Source: Pseudorhodoplanes sp049324435
GTDB lineage: Bacteria; Pseudomonadota; Alphaproteobacteria; Rhizobiales; Xanthobacteraceae
Direction of reading: 5' to 3'
DNA length: 64,000 nucleotides
Assembly (NCBI GenBank): GCA_049324435.1
Contig: JBMOOQ010000028.1
Span: 62,001 to 126,000, forward strand
Below are positions 8,637 through 15,677 of this stretch, piece by piece (the first letter of the stretch is position 1; the number at the start of each line of letters is the position of its first letter). Both the position numbers and the translations under genes were made by a program. The notes under the pieces are model-generated. The model did not search any database. It saw only the letters and a list, made by a program, of their open reading frames with translations, and was not told the DNA's origin.

Positions 8637-9248
8637 CTATTCCTTCAGGAAGCCCTGTTGCCGCAGAAAGGCCAGGAGCGGCAGCAGCGGCATGCCAAGG
8701 ATCGTGAAATAATCGCCTTCCACGCGCTCGAACAGATGCACACCAAGCTTCTCAAGTTGGTAGCCGCCGACGCTTTCCGTAACCGACGGCCCTGCCGCTT
8801 CCAGATAATCTTCAAGAAAGCGATCCGAAAACGGCCGCATCCGCAGACGCGCAGTATCCACCACCTTGAACAGGACCGAGCCGTCCTGAACGAGCGTCAC
8901 CGCCGAATGCAGGGTATGGCTCTGCCCGCGCAGCTTCCGCAATTGTTCGCGCGCCTCATCGCGATTGGCCGGCTTGTTGAAGCGCACCGAACCCATTGCC
9001 AGAGTCTGATCGGCACCGACAACGATCCGCGACGGCATCTTGTGCGACACTGCACTCGCCTTCTCCCAGGACAGAAGCAGCGCCAGCTCGTCAGGATCGC
9101 GTTTGGCGCCCAGCGTGCGTTCGATTGCGCGTTCGTCAACCTGCGCCTGTACGATCTCGATTGGAATGCCGGCCGCACTCAGCATGGTGCGGCGGGCCAG
9201 ACTCTTCGAGGCCAGTATCAGCGGAGCAGGAGCGGACCAGAACTGCAT
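8637..9248 (-). CDS. Maf/HAM1-type nucleotide pyrophosphatase
   Basis: 203 residues. Maf family features include LILASKSLARRTMLSAAGIP at the N-terminus, VVGADQTLAMG in the middle, and ESVGGYQLEKLGVHLFERVEGDYFTILGMPL at the C-terminus. Maf proteins hydrolyse non-canonical or specific NTPs (dTTP/UTP or m7GTP classes) to the monophosphate; the substrate class is not decided here. The stop lies 37 bases from coaE and the start directly abuts the PPSR stop, consistent with one transcript. Confidence 0.92.
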   Translation of the reverse strand: MQFWSAPAPLILASKSLARRTMLSAAGIPIEIVQAQVDERAIERTLGAKRDPDELALLLSWEKASAVSHKMPSRIVVGADQTLAMGSVRFNKPANRDEAREQLRKLRGQSHTLHSAVTLVQDGSVLFKVVDTARLRMRPFSDRFLEDYLEAAGPSVTESVGGYQLEKLGVHLFERVEGDYFTILGMPLLPLLAFLRQQGFLKE

Positions 9249-10148
9249 CTAGAAAGACGGCGCGCGCCGCCGCTCCGACAAGAGCTGGAGAACAGCCGCC
9301 GCGGTCTCTTCGATCGAACGCCGGGACACATCGATCAGCGGCCAGTTATGGCGCGCACAAAGCTTCCGCGAGAACGTGATTTCGTCTGCCACGGCCTGCT
9401 TGTCGATATACGCCGCCTCGTTGTGATGGGCCTTCAATCCGAGAAGCCTGTTCTGCCGGATTTGCACAATGCGTTCCGGGCTTGCGAATAACCCCACGAC
9501 CAGAGGTTTCGTCAAGGCTTCAAGCTGCGGCGGCACCGGAACGCCAGGCACCAAAGGATAATTCGCGGTCTTGATCCCGCGATTGGCGAGATAAATCGAG
9601 GTCGGGGTTTTCGAGGTTCGCGAGACCCCGACCAGCACGACATCGGCCTGTTCGAGATCCTCGATATGCTGGCCGTCATCGTGCAGCATCGTATAGTTCA
9701 GCGCATCGATCCGCTTGAAATACTCCGCATTCAGGGTGTGCTGGGCACCGACCCGATGCGAGGTCGTGGCCCCTAGATAGGACTGGAACACTCGCAGAAC
9801 CGGCCCCAGGATCGAACGGCATGGCAGGCTCAGCTCCTCGCACTTCTTCTCCAGCCGGTCGATCAGTTCCTCATCCAGCAGCGTATACAGCACTATACCA
9901 GGCGATTCCTCGATTTCGTTCAGCACCCGGTCGAGCTGCTTCTGGGTCCGGATCAGCGGATAAACATGCTCGATCGGTGAGATATGCGCGTATTGGGCCG
10001 CAGCCGCGTGTGCGACGGTCGTCAGGGTCTCTCCGGTCGAGTCTGAGACCAGGTGAAGATGGAAGTAACTCGGATTGCGGTGCGGCAAAGCTCGGCCCAG
10101 ACGGGGAAATGCACAGGACAGGATGTGCGCCGCTGGGGAGAAGGCCAT
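9249..10148 (-). CDS. PEP synthase / pyruvate phosphate dikinase regulatory protein (PPSR, DUF299)
   Basis: About 299 residues. It has the bifunctional kinase/pyrophosphorylase signature HLHLVSDSTGETL near the N-terminus and a P-loop GVSRTSKTPTS in the middle. The family reversibly phosphorylates a Thr of PEP synthase or pyruvate phosphate dikinase. ATG 10148 is the first Met; an in-frame TTG at 10088 would give about 279 residues, closer to the usual length, so the true start may be internal. It is the first gene of the minus-strand run, and its upstream flank is the proposed origin. Its homologue flanks the Caulobacter origin opposite hemE. Confidence 0.9.
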   Translation of the reverse strand: MAFSPAAHILSCAFPRLGRALPHRNPSYFHLHLVSDSTGETLTTVAHAAAAQYAHISPIEHVYPLIRTQKQLDRVLNEIEESPGIVLYTLLDEELIDRLEKKCEELSLPCRSILGPVLRVFQSYLGATTSHRVGAQHTLNAEYFKRIDALNYTMLHDDGQHIEDLEQADVVLVGVSRTSKTPTSIYLANRGIKTANYPLVPGVPVPPQLEALTKPLVVGLFASPERIVQIRQNRLLGLKAHHNEAAYIDKQAVADEITFSRKLCARHNWPLIDVSRRSIEETAAAVLQLLSERRRAPSF

Positions 10149-10471
10149 GCCGGAGCGCAAAGCGCAAGGCGATCGGGCCCTGCGCTGTCAGAATCCTCCA
10201 CATCGCTGCCCGATTGGACAGAATCCGCCAAATTTCCGATTGTTGTGTTGAAACCGGAATGAGCTGGGTATCATCTGGGGATGGACGCGCGACAAGCCTT
10301 GAGTTTCAATCAATTGGAACGTGTTGACCGATGTGAACAAGTCTTTGGATCGAGGGCGTATTTGTGCAGAAATGACTCGCAATATTGGCCCAGCGACTCG
10401 TGAGTCAAATCAACCGCTTAAAAAAAATCGAATAGAAGATTCTAGGATTCTGTAAGGGAAGGACGTTCGCG
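10149..10471. other. Candidate chromosomal replication origin (oriC) between PPSR and hemE
   Basis: This is a 323-base gene-free gap with divergent genes on both sides. The neighbours match the Caulobacter crescentus origin, which lies between hemE and the PPSR homologue. The right half becomes AT-rich, including a run of eight A at about 10420-10427 and ATCGAATAGAAGATTCTAG just before hemE. Only degenerate DnaA boxes are seen: TCCTCCACA at 10194-10202 (7 of 9) and TTCTGCACA on the minus strand at 10363-10371 (7 of 9). A Caulobacter-style weak TCCCCA element lies on the minus strand near 10276-10281. No CtrA TTAA-N7-TTAA site was found. The gap also holds the promoters of both genes. Confidence 0.55.
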
Positions 10472-11506
10472 GTGAGTGCCGTTGTGAAAAAGCCCCTCCT
10501 CAATGTGCTGAACGGTCACCGTGAAAAAGTTCCCCCGATCTGGATGATGCGGCAGGCTGGCCGCTATCTGCCGGAGTATCGGCAAACGCGCGCAAAGGCC
10601 GGTTCGTTCCTCAACCTGTGTTTCAATCCCGAACTCGCCGCTGAAGTCACGCTGCAGCCGATCCGCAGGTTCGGCTTTGATGGCTGCATTCTGTTTTCCG
10701 ATATTCTGGTTATCCCGCATGCGTTGGGCCGGAAGGTGGACTTCGTCGCCGGCGAAGGGCCGAAGCTCGAACCGCTTGCCGAGCCGCAATCAGTGCGGAC
10801 GATCCGGCGTGAGGTCGATCATGGTCTGCTCGATCCGGTTTACAGGACGATCCAGCGTGTGAAGCCGGAACTGCCGGACCATGTGACGTTTCTCGGATTT
10901 TGCGGCGCGCCCTGGACGGTTGCCACCTATATGATCGCCGGGCATGGCACTCCGGATCAGGCGCCGGCGCGGCTATTCGCCTATCGCCATCCGGATGCAT
11001 TCGATGAACTGATCGATGTTCTGGTGAAGGCCTCCGCCCAGTATCTGATCCGTCAGCTCAAGGCCGGTGTCGATGCCGTGCAGATTTTCGACACCTGGGC
11101 CGGCGTGCTGCCGCCGGAAGAGTTTGCGCGCTGGTCGATTGCTCCGACGCGCCGGATCGTGCTCGCGGTCCGCGATGCCATTCCTGACGCGAAGATCATC
11201 GGCTTTCCGCGCGGGGCCGGGTCGATGATGCCGCATTATGCGACGGAGGTGCCGGTCAATGCGGTCGGGCTGGACTGGATGATCGACAAGACATTCGCGC
11301 GGGAGCACGTGCAGAGCGTGAAGCCGGTGCAGGGCAATCTCGATCCGCTGGTGTTGATCGCAGGCGGCGATGCGCTGGACCGGTCTGTCGATAACGTAAT
11401 GCGCGCGTTTTCGGACAGGCCGTTTATCTTCAATCTCGGTCATGGCATCACGCCGGAGACGCCGATCGAGAATGTCGAGCGGATGCTGCGCAGGGTCAGA
11501 GGCTGA
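10472..11506 (+). CDS. hemE: Uroporphyrinogen decarboxylase
   Basis: 344 residues. The signatures PIWMMRQAGRYLPEYRQTR and GFPRGAG, and FLGFCGAPWTVATYM, identify the UroD barrel. It decarboxylates uroporphyrinogen III to coproporphyrinogen III in heme and (bacterio)chlorophyll synthesis. The start is GTG at 10472 with a GAAGGA site 8 bases upstream. It reads away from the proposed origin. hemJ follows only after an inserted minus-strand adhesin pair, with which hemE converges (6-base gap). Confidence 0.97.
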   Translation: MSAVVKKPLLNVLNGHREKVPPIWMMRQAGRYLPEYRQTRAKAGSFLNLCFNPELAAEVTLQPIRRFGFDGCILFSDILVIPHALGRKVDFVAGEGPKLEPLAEPQSVRTIRREVDHGLLDPVYRTIQRVKPELPDHVTFLGFCGAPWTVATYMIAGHGTPDQAPARLFAYRHPDAFDELIDVLVKASAQYLIRQLKAGVDAVQIFDTWAGVLPPEEFARWSIAPTRRIVLAVRDAIPDAKIIGFPRGAGSMMPHYATEVPVNAVGLDWMIDKTFAREHVQSVKPVQGNLDPLVLIAGGDALDRSVDNVMRAFSDRPFIFNLGHGITPETPIENVERMLRRVRG

Positions 11507-11512
11507 GAAATC

Positions 11513-12115
11513 CTATCGTTTTGCCGGCTGGCTAACCGGCTGCTGGTTGGCAACCGGCGCTGGCGGTGTAGCCACGGAGATTCCGAACAGCAGCCATTGT
11601 CCGCCGATATCCTGAAAAAGCAGGTCGAAGTGGATTTGCAGCGGGTGCGTCGGAAAATGTCCGCGCAGCCGCAACATGCGATCGTTCCCGATCGATGGAG
11701 CCGCGGCAAGCTGGGGCGCTTCGATGGCGACGGCAAACAAATCGAATTTGCGTGCGCGCAGATCCGCGAAGATCGCTGCCAAGTCGGCAGCGGTATTCCG
11801 TGCGCGGAAATCGGGAGCGGCGAGATCGCGCAGCACCGAATAGTTTCCGGACCGGTTGGCGTCATTCAGTGTGAGCAGCGTCGATCGGATGAGATACAGC
11901 GCCTGCGGCAGATGAATTGGCGACTCCGGGCCTCTGGCTTCCTGCGCCTGGGCTTTTGAACTGGATGGGTGCTGTATTGCGGTATTGGTCGTCGGCCACC
12001 GGTCGGCCACCGGCGAGCGATTATCCTGAGCAATGGCGATCGTGCTGGACGGTAAAACCGCTGCAATGGCGAGAAAACGCAGGAAATGACATCGCCATTT
12101 CATGGTCGTGGTCAC
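11513..12115 (-). CDS. Secreted protein of unknown function, coupled to the YadA-like gene
   Basis: 200 residues with a signal peptide (MKWRCHFLRFLAIAAVLPSSTIAIAQ region). A disordered Ser/Pro/Gln segment leads to a compact C-terminal domain (about 75-185; ANRSGNYSVLRDLAAPDF and QIHFDLLFQDIGGQWLLFGISV) that resembles an NTF2-like fold; this is an impression from pattern only. The start overlaps the stop of the autotransporter gene (ATGA at 12112-12115), which implies coupled translation and a shared job, perhaps periplasmic help in adhesin export. SadB-like helpers of trimeric autotransporters are an analogy, not a homology claim. Confidence 0.7.
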   Translation of the reverse strand: MTTTMKWRCHFLRFLAIAAVLPSSTIAIAQDNRSPVADRWPTTNTAIQHPSSSKAQAQEARGPESPIHLPQALYLIRSTLLTLNDANRSGNYSVLRDLAAPDFRARNTAADLAAIFADLRARKFDLFAVAIEAPQLAAAPSIGNDRMLRLRGHFPTHPLQIHFDLLFQDIGGQWLLFGISVATPPAPVANQQPVSQPAKR

Positions 12116-13231
12116 CAGCCCACCCGCAATCCAACGCGGCCGGCGGCAATGTCTTGATTTGGCCCATAGGCGAGACCGGCATTGAATTGCATATGTGCGT
12201 TGATACGGGTCGCGATATTGAAGGCCAGTCCGTTGGCGCCTTCAAACGCGCCGTAGTTGAATGCCATCGCGACCTTTTCGTTCGGCAGCAGCGTTGGAAC
12301 GCCTGCCATGGCGAAGGCCATCGCAACACCCGTGAACGCCTTGTTGGTGCGGTGCGCAAGATCGTAGAGTTGGTTGTTGATGCCGGCGATATCCTGCCGG
12401 GTGGCAAAGCCAAGCTCGGAGGCCGATTGCGTGGCGAGATTGCCGTTTGCATCCGAGGTCACGAACTGGATCGCCCCGCTCTGTGCCGCCCTGCTCGCCG
12501 CCGACGTGATGCCAGCCATGGTGTAGGTGTTTGTCGCGGTGCCGGTTGAGATCTGGTTGGCGCGAGTGGTGGATGCGCCGTTACCGATAGCGACCGAATT
12601 GGCAAAGGCTGCTGACGAACCGTTACCGATGGCGATACCGTTTGCGCCCGCGACATGAGCATTGTTGCCGACGGCAACGCCATTGGTACCTGTGGCAGCG
12701 ACTGTCGCTCCTGCGCCGGCCGCGAACGAATTTGCAGCCGCTGCGGCGCTGAAATAGCCGATGGCCGTGCTGTAATTGGCGCTGGCACCTGCATAATTGC
12801 CGATCGCCGAGCTGGCATAGCCGCTCGCGACACTGCCGTAGCCCATCGCTGAGCTGTAAGCATTTGTTGCGGAACTACCGGCACCGGTCGCGACACTCCA
12901 GAAGCCGGTCGCAGAGCTTTGATATCCGATAGCGGTGCTGGCGCCACCGCCTGCGTAGCTGTTGGCGCCGAAGGCGGAGTCACCGGAACTGGCCGCGTTG
13001 GCAGAGGAGCCGACTGCGGTATTGTAAGCGCCGAACGCATAGGCGGTGGCATTGGTGCCGCACGCCCTGGGGACCATTCGCGGTGGCGCCGCCGGTGCTG
13101 TTAGTCGAATCGACGCAGACGAATTGGGCTTGTGCCGGTATCGTGTGAGCGAGTGTTGCTGCCAGAATCGAGGCAAGACTCCACACCACAGCCTTGGCCG
13201 CGTGGCCGGCTGAATTCTGATACGTCGGCAT
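12112..13231 (-). pseudogene. YadA-like trimeric autotransporter adhesin, one frameshift near the N-terminus
   Basis: Starting at ATG 13231 (GGGGG site 8 bases upstream), a good signal peptide ends AHTIPAQAQ and leads into FVCVDSTNSTGGATANGPQ. The frame must then shift by one base between about 13060 and 13080 to continue as CGTNATAYAFGAYNTAVG. After that come about a dozen YadA-head type repeats (xAxGxxSxAxG) over about 190 residues, a short neck and stalk, and a C-terminal YadA anchor of about 70 residues ending VGLRVGW. The frame past the shift is intact to 12112, which suggests a recent mutation, phase variation or an assembly error at the CCCC-A-GGG tract. The protein would be a surface adhesin. 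The partner gene follows with a 4-base overlap. Confidence 0.82.
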
Positions 13232-13424
13232 TGATGGCACCCCCGAAAGTCCGGCAATACCACCTTAGATAGCAGGATTATCGCGCGGAGTTCCACACGG
13301 GCCGCCGCGAAAGCGGCCGCGTGTGTCTTCCCAGCAGATATTTGCCGTCGCCGGCGGGTGTGCGATTGGTGCGTCGACCTCAAATGGCGTGGTCCGGGAT
13401 AACGATTGTGATGGAGCGTCGGTG

Positions 13425-13949
13425 ATGGCTTCTGCGGCCGCATCTTCGGTTCTGCTGCGTGCGTTGATCGGCGTGGGCCTCACCGCCGGTCTGGCCGGCC
13501 TTCTGGTCTTGTGGAATCCGGTGAGCCTGTATCTCTGGCTCAAGGCCATCCATGTCATCGCCATCATCGCCTGGATGGCCGGCATGCTCTATCTGCCCCG
13601 GCTGTTCGTCTACCATTGCGAGGCCGAGCCGGGCTCCCGGCAGTCCGAGACCTTCAAGGTGATGGAACGCCGCCTCCTGCGGGCGATCATCAATCCGGCC
13701 ATGGTCGTGAGCTGGGTGATCGGGCTGTGGCTGATATGGGCTGGCGGGTTTCTCACCAGCGGCTGGATGCATGCCAAGCTGCTGCTGGTACTGGCGATGT
13801 CGGCGGTGCACGGATTGCTGTCGCGCTGGGTGCGCGCCTTTGCCGCTGATCAAAATCTTCACAGCCAGAAATTCTATCGGTTTATCAATGAGGTACCGAC
13901 GGTTCTGATGATCGGAATCGTGCTCCTGGTGATCGTCAAGCCGTTCTGA
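13425..13949 (+). CDS. hemJ: Protoporphyrinogen IX oxidase HemJ
   Basis: 174 residues. The family core begins YLWLKAIHVIAIIAWMAGMLYLPRLFVYHCEAE, including the His residues proposed to bind heme, with the further conserved stretch FKVMERRLLRAIINPAM. HemJ oxidises protoporphyrinogen IX in the inner membrane in bacteria without HemG/HemY. I chose ATG 13425 because GGAG sits 8 bases upstream; this gives an extra N-terminal hydrophobic helix (about residues 7-28) ahead of the usual four. It belongs with hemE and lies upstream of rho as in relatives. Confidence 0.9.
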   Translation: MASAAASSVLLRALIGVGLTAGLAGLLVLWNPVSLYLWLKAIHVIAIIAWMAGMLYLPRLFVYHCEAEPGSRQSETFKVMERRLLRAIINPAMVVSWVIGLWLIWAGGFLTSGWMHAKLLLVLAMSAVHGLLSRWVRAFAADQNLHSQKFYRFINEVPTVLMIGIVLLVIVKPF

Positions 13950-14237
13950 TGTCAACAGCGGCCACGGCTGTCACAGAACGGCCACTTGCGGAATCGCAAG
14001 CCGCTCCGTATCTTTAATTATCCCCCCGAACGCAGGCGGATGCCAGTCAGTGCCAGCGGTTTGACCGTCAGGGCGCAAGCATCGGCCGGGGCGTAATGCC
14101 CGTCAGCCAAGTCTCTGGGACTGAAGACTTTCGGCACGACCTCCCGGCCAAGACCTGCGGAATCCTCTTCTGAATCGCCGCCGCTGTTTCGAATTTTCGT
14201 CTGGCGCCGGTGATCCTCATCCCAAGGACTGCCCCCG
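13950..14237 (+). promoter_or_regulatory. Long 5' leader region of rho
   Basis: 288 bases without a convincing ORF. It is C-rich and unstructured towards the 3' end (CTCCCGGCCAAGACC, TCCTCTTCTGAATCGCCGCCGC). Such C-rich leader RNA could be a Rho loading site, and rho is autoregulated through its leader in several bacteria. That function is inferred; no specific terminator or riboswitch was recognised. Confidence 0.35.
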
Positions 14238-15503
14238 ATGCGGGAAGTAAAGCTTCAAGACCTCAAGACCAAAACCCCCGTTGAGCTCCTGTCTTTCGCC
14301 GAAGAGCAGGAAATCGAGAATGCCAGCACGCTGCGCAAGCAGGAGCTGATGTTCGCGATCCTCAAGCAGCTCGCGGCCAAGGAAATCGACATTGTCGGCG
14401 AAGGCGTCGTCGAGGTGCTGTCCGACGGTTTCGGATTCCTCCGCTCGCCCGAGGCAAATTACTTGCCCGGACCGGACGACATCTACGTCTCGCCCTCGCA
14501 GATCCGCCGCTTTGGCCTGCGCACCGGCGATACCGTCGAAGGCCATATCCGCTCGCCCAAGGAAGGCGAGCGCTATTTCGCGCTGCTCAAGGTCAACACC
14601 ATCAATTTTGAAGACCCCGAGAAAGCGCGCCACAAGATCAACTTCGACAACCTGACGCCGCTCTATCCGAACGAGCGGCTGAAGATGGAGCACGACGATC
14701 CGACCAAGAAGGACCTGTCGGCTCGCGTCATCGATATCGTCGCCCCGATCGGCAAGGGCCAGCGCGCGCTGGTGGTCGCGCCGCCGCGCACCGGCAAGAC
14801 CGTGCTGTTGCAGAACATCGCGCATTCGATCACGGCCAATCATCCCGAGTGCTATCTGATCGTGCTTTTGATCGACGAGCGGCCGGAAGAAGTGACCGAC
14901 ATGCAGCGCTCGGTGAAGGGCGAGGTTGTATCGTCCACCTTCGACGAGCCGGCCTCGCGTCACGTTCAGGTCGCCGAAATGGTGATCGAGAAGGCCAAGC
15001 GTCTCGTTGAACACGGCCGCGATGTGGTGATCCTGCTCGATTCGATCACCCGCCTCGGCCGCGCCTACAACACCGTGGTGCCGTCATCCGGCAAGGTGCT
15101 GACCGGCGGTGTCGATGCCAACGCGCTGCAGCGGCCGAAACGCTTCTTCGGCGCCGCGCGTAACATCGAGGAAGGCGGTTCGCTGACCATCATCGCGACC
15201 GCGCTGATTGATACCGGCTCGCGCATGGACGAAGTGATCTTCGAAGAGTTCAAGGGCACTGGCAACTCCGAACTCATCCTCGACCGCAAGGTCGCCGACA
15301 AGCGCACCTTCCCGGCGATGGACATCACGCGGTCCGGCACCCGCAAGGAAGAGCTCCTGGTCGACGCCCAGACCCTCAAGAAGATGTACGTGCTCCGCCG
15401 CATCCTCAATCCGATGGGAACGATGGACGCGATGGACTTCCTGCTCGACAAGCTCCGCAACACCAAGAACAACGCGGAATTCTTCGAGAGCATGAACACC
15501 TGA
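14238..15503 (+). CDS. rho: Transcription termination factor Rho
   Basis: 421 residues, standard length. The N-terminal Rho/CSD RNA-binding domain includes the segment FGFLRSPEANYLPGPDDIYVSPSQIRRF. The RecA-like motor has Walker A (VAPPRTGKTVLL), Walker B (VVILLDSITRLGRAYN) and the Q-loop/R-loop region (SSGKVLTGGVDANALQ). It is a hexameric RNA helicase that ends transcription. The start MREVKLQDLKTK matches the family start. A strong hairpin terminator follows. Confidence 0.98.
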   Translation: MREVKLQDLKTKTPVELLSFAEEQEIENASTLRKQELMFAILKQLAAKEIDIVGEGVVEVLSDGFGFLRSPEANYLPGPDDIYVSPSQIRRFGLRTGDTVEGHIRSPKEGERYFALLKVNTINFEDPEKARHKINFDNLTPLYPNERLKMEHDDPTKKDLSARVIDIVAPIGKGQRALVVAPPRTGKTVLLQNIAHSITANHPECYLIVLLIDERPEEVTDMQRSVKGEVVSSTFDEPASRHVQVAEMVIEKAKRLVEHGRDVVILLDSITRLGRAYNTVVPSSGKVLTGGVDANALQRPKRFFGAARNIEEGGSLTIIATALIDTGSRMDEVIFEEFKGTGNSELILDRKVADKRTFPAMDITRSGTRKEELLVDAQTLKKMYVLRRILNPMGTMDAMDFLLDKLRNTKNNAEFFESMNT

Positions 15504-15528
15504 AGGCGCATCGTCGCCAATCAGTCAA

Positions 15529-15558
15529 AAGCCGGGCCCAGAGCCCGGCTTCTTTTTT
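15529..15558 (+). terminator. Rho-independent terminator after rho
   Basis: A hairpin with stem AAGCCGGGC / GCCCGGCTT and loop CCAGA is followed by TCTTTTTT. It lies 26 bases after the rho stop. It closes the hemJ-rho side of the core block and marks the left edge of the accessory stretch before mnmE. Confidence 0.9.
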
Positions 15559-15677
15559 GCAGCCTGTTCACGCCGATTGCAGAGCGAACGACAGGTCTGT
15601 CACCGAGTCTTGACCGGCCCGATCGCCACACCTCCGTTGCCTGTGATAAAATCCGTGACGGCGATGGGAGGGGTTCG

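Noticed and set aside
12120..13000. Short repeated words as tandem DNA repeats
   Set aside because: They are degenerate codons for YadA-head motifs, not exact DNA repeats.
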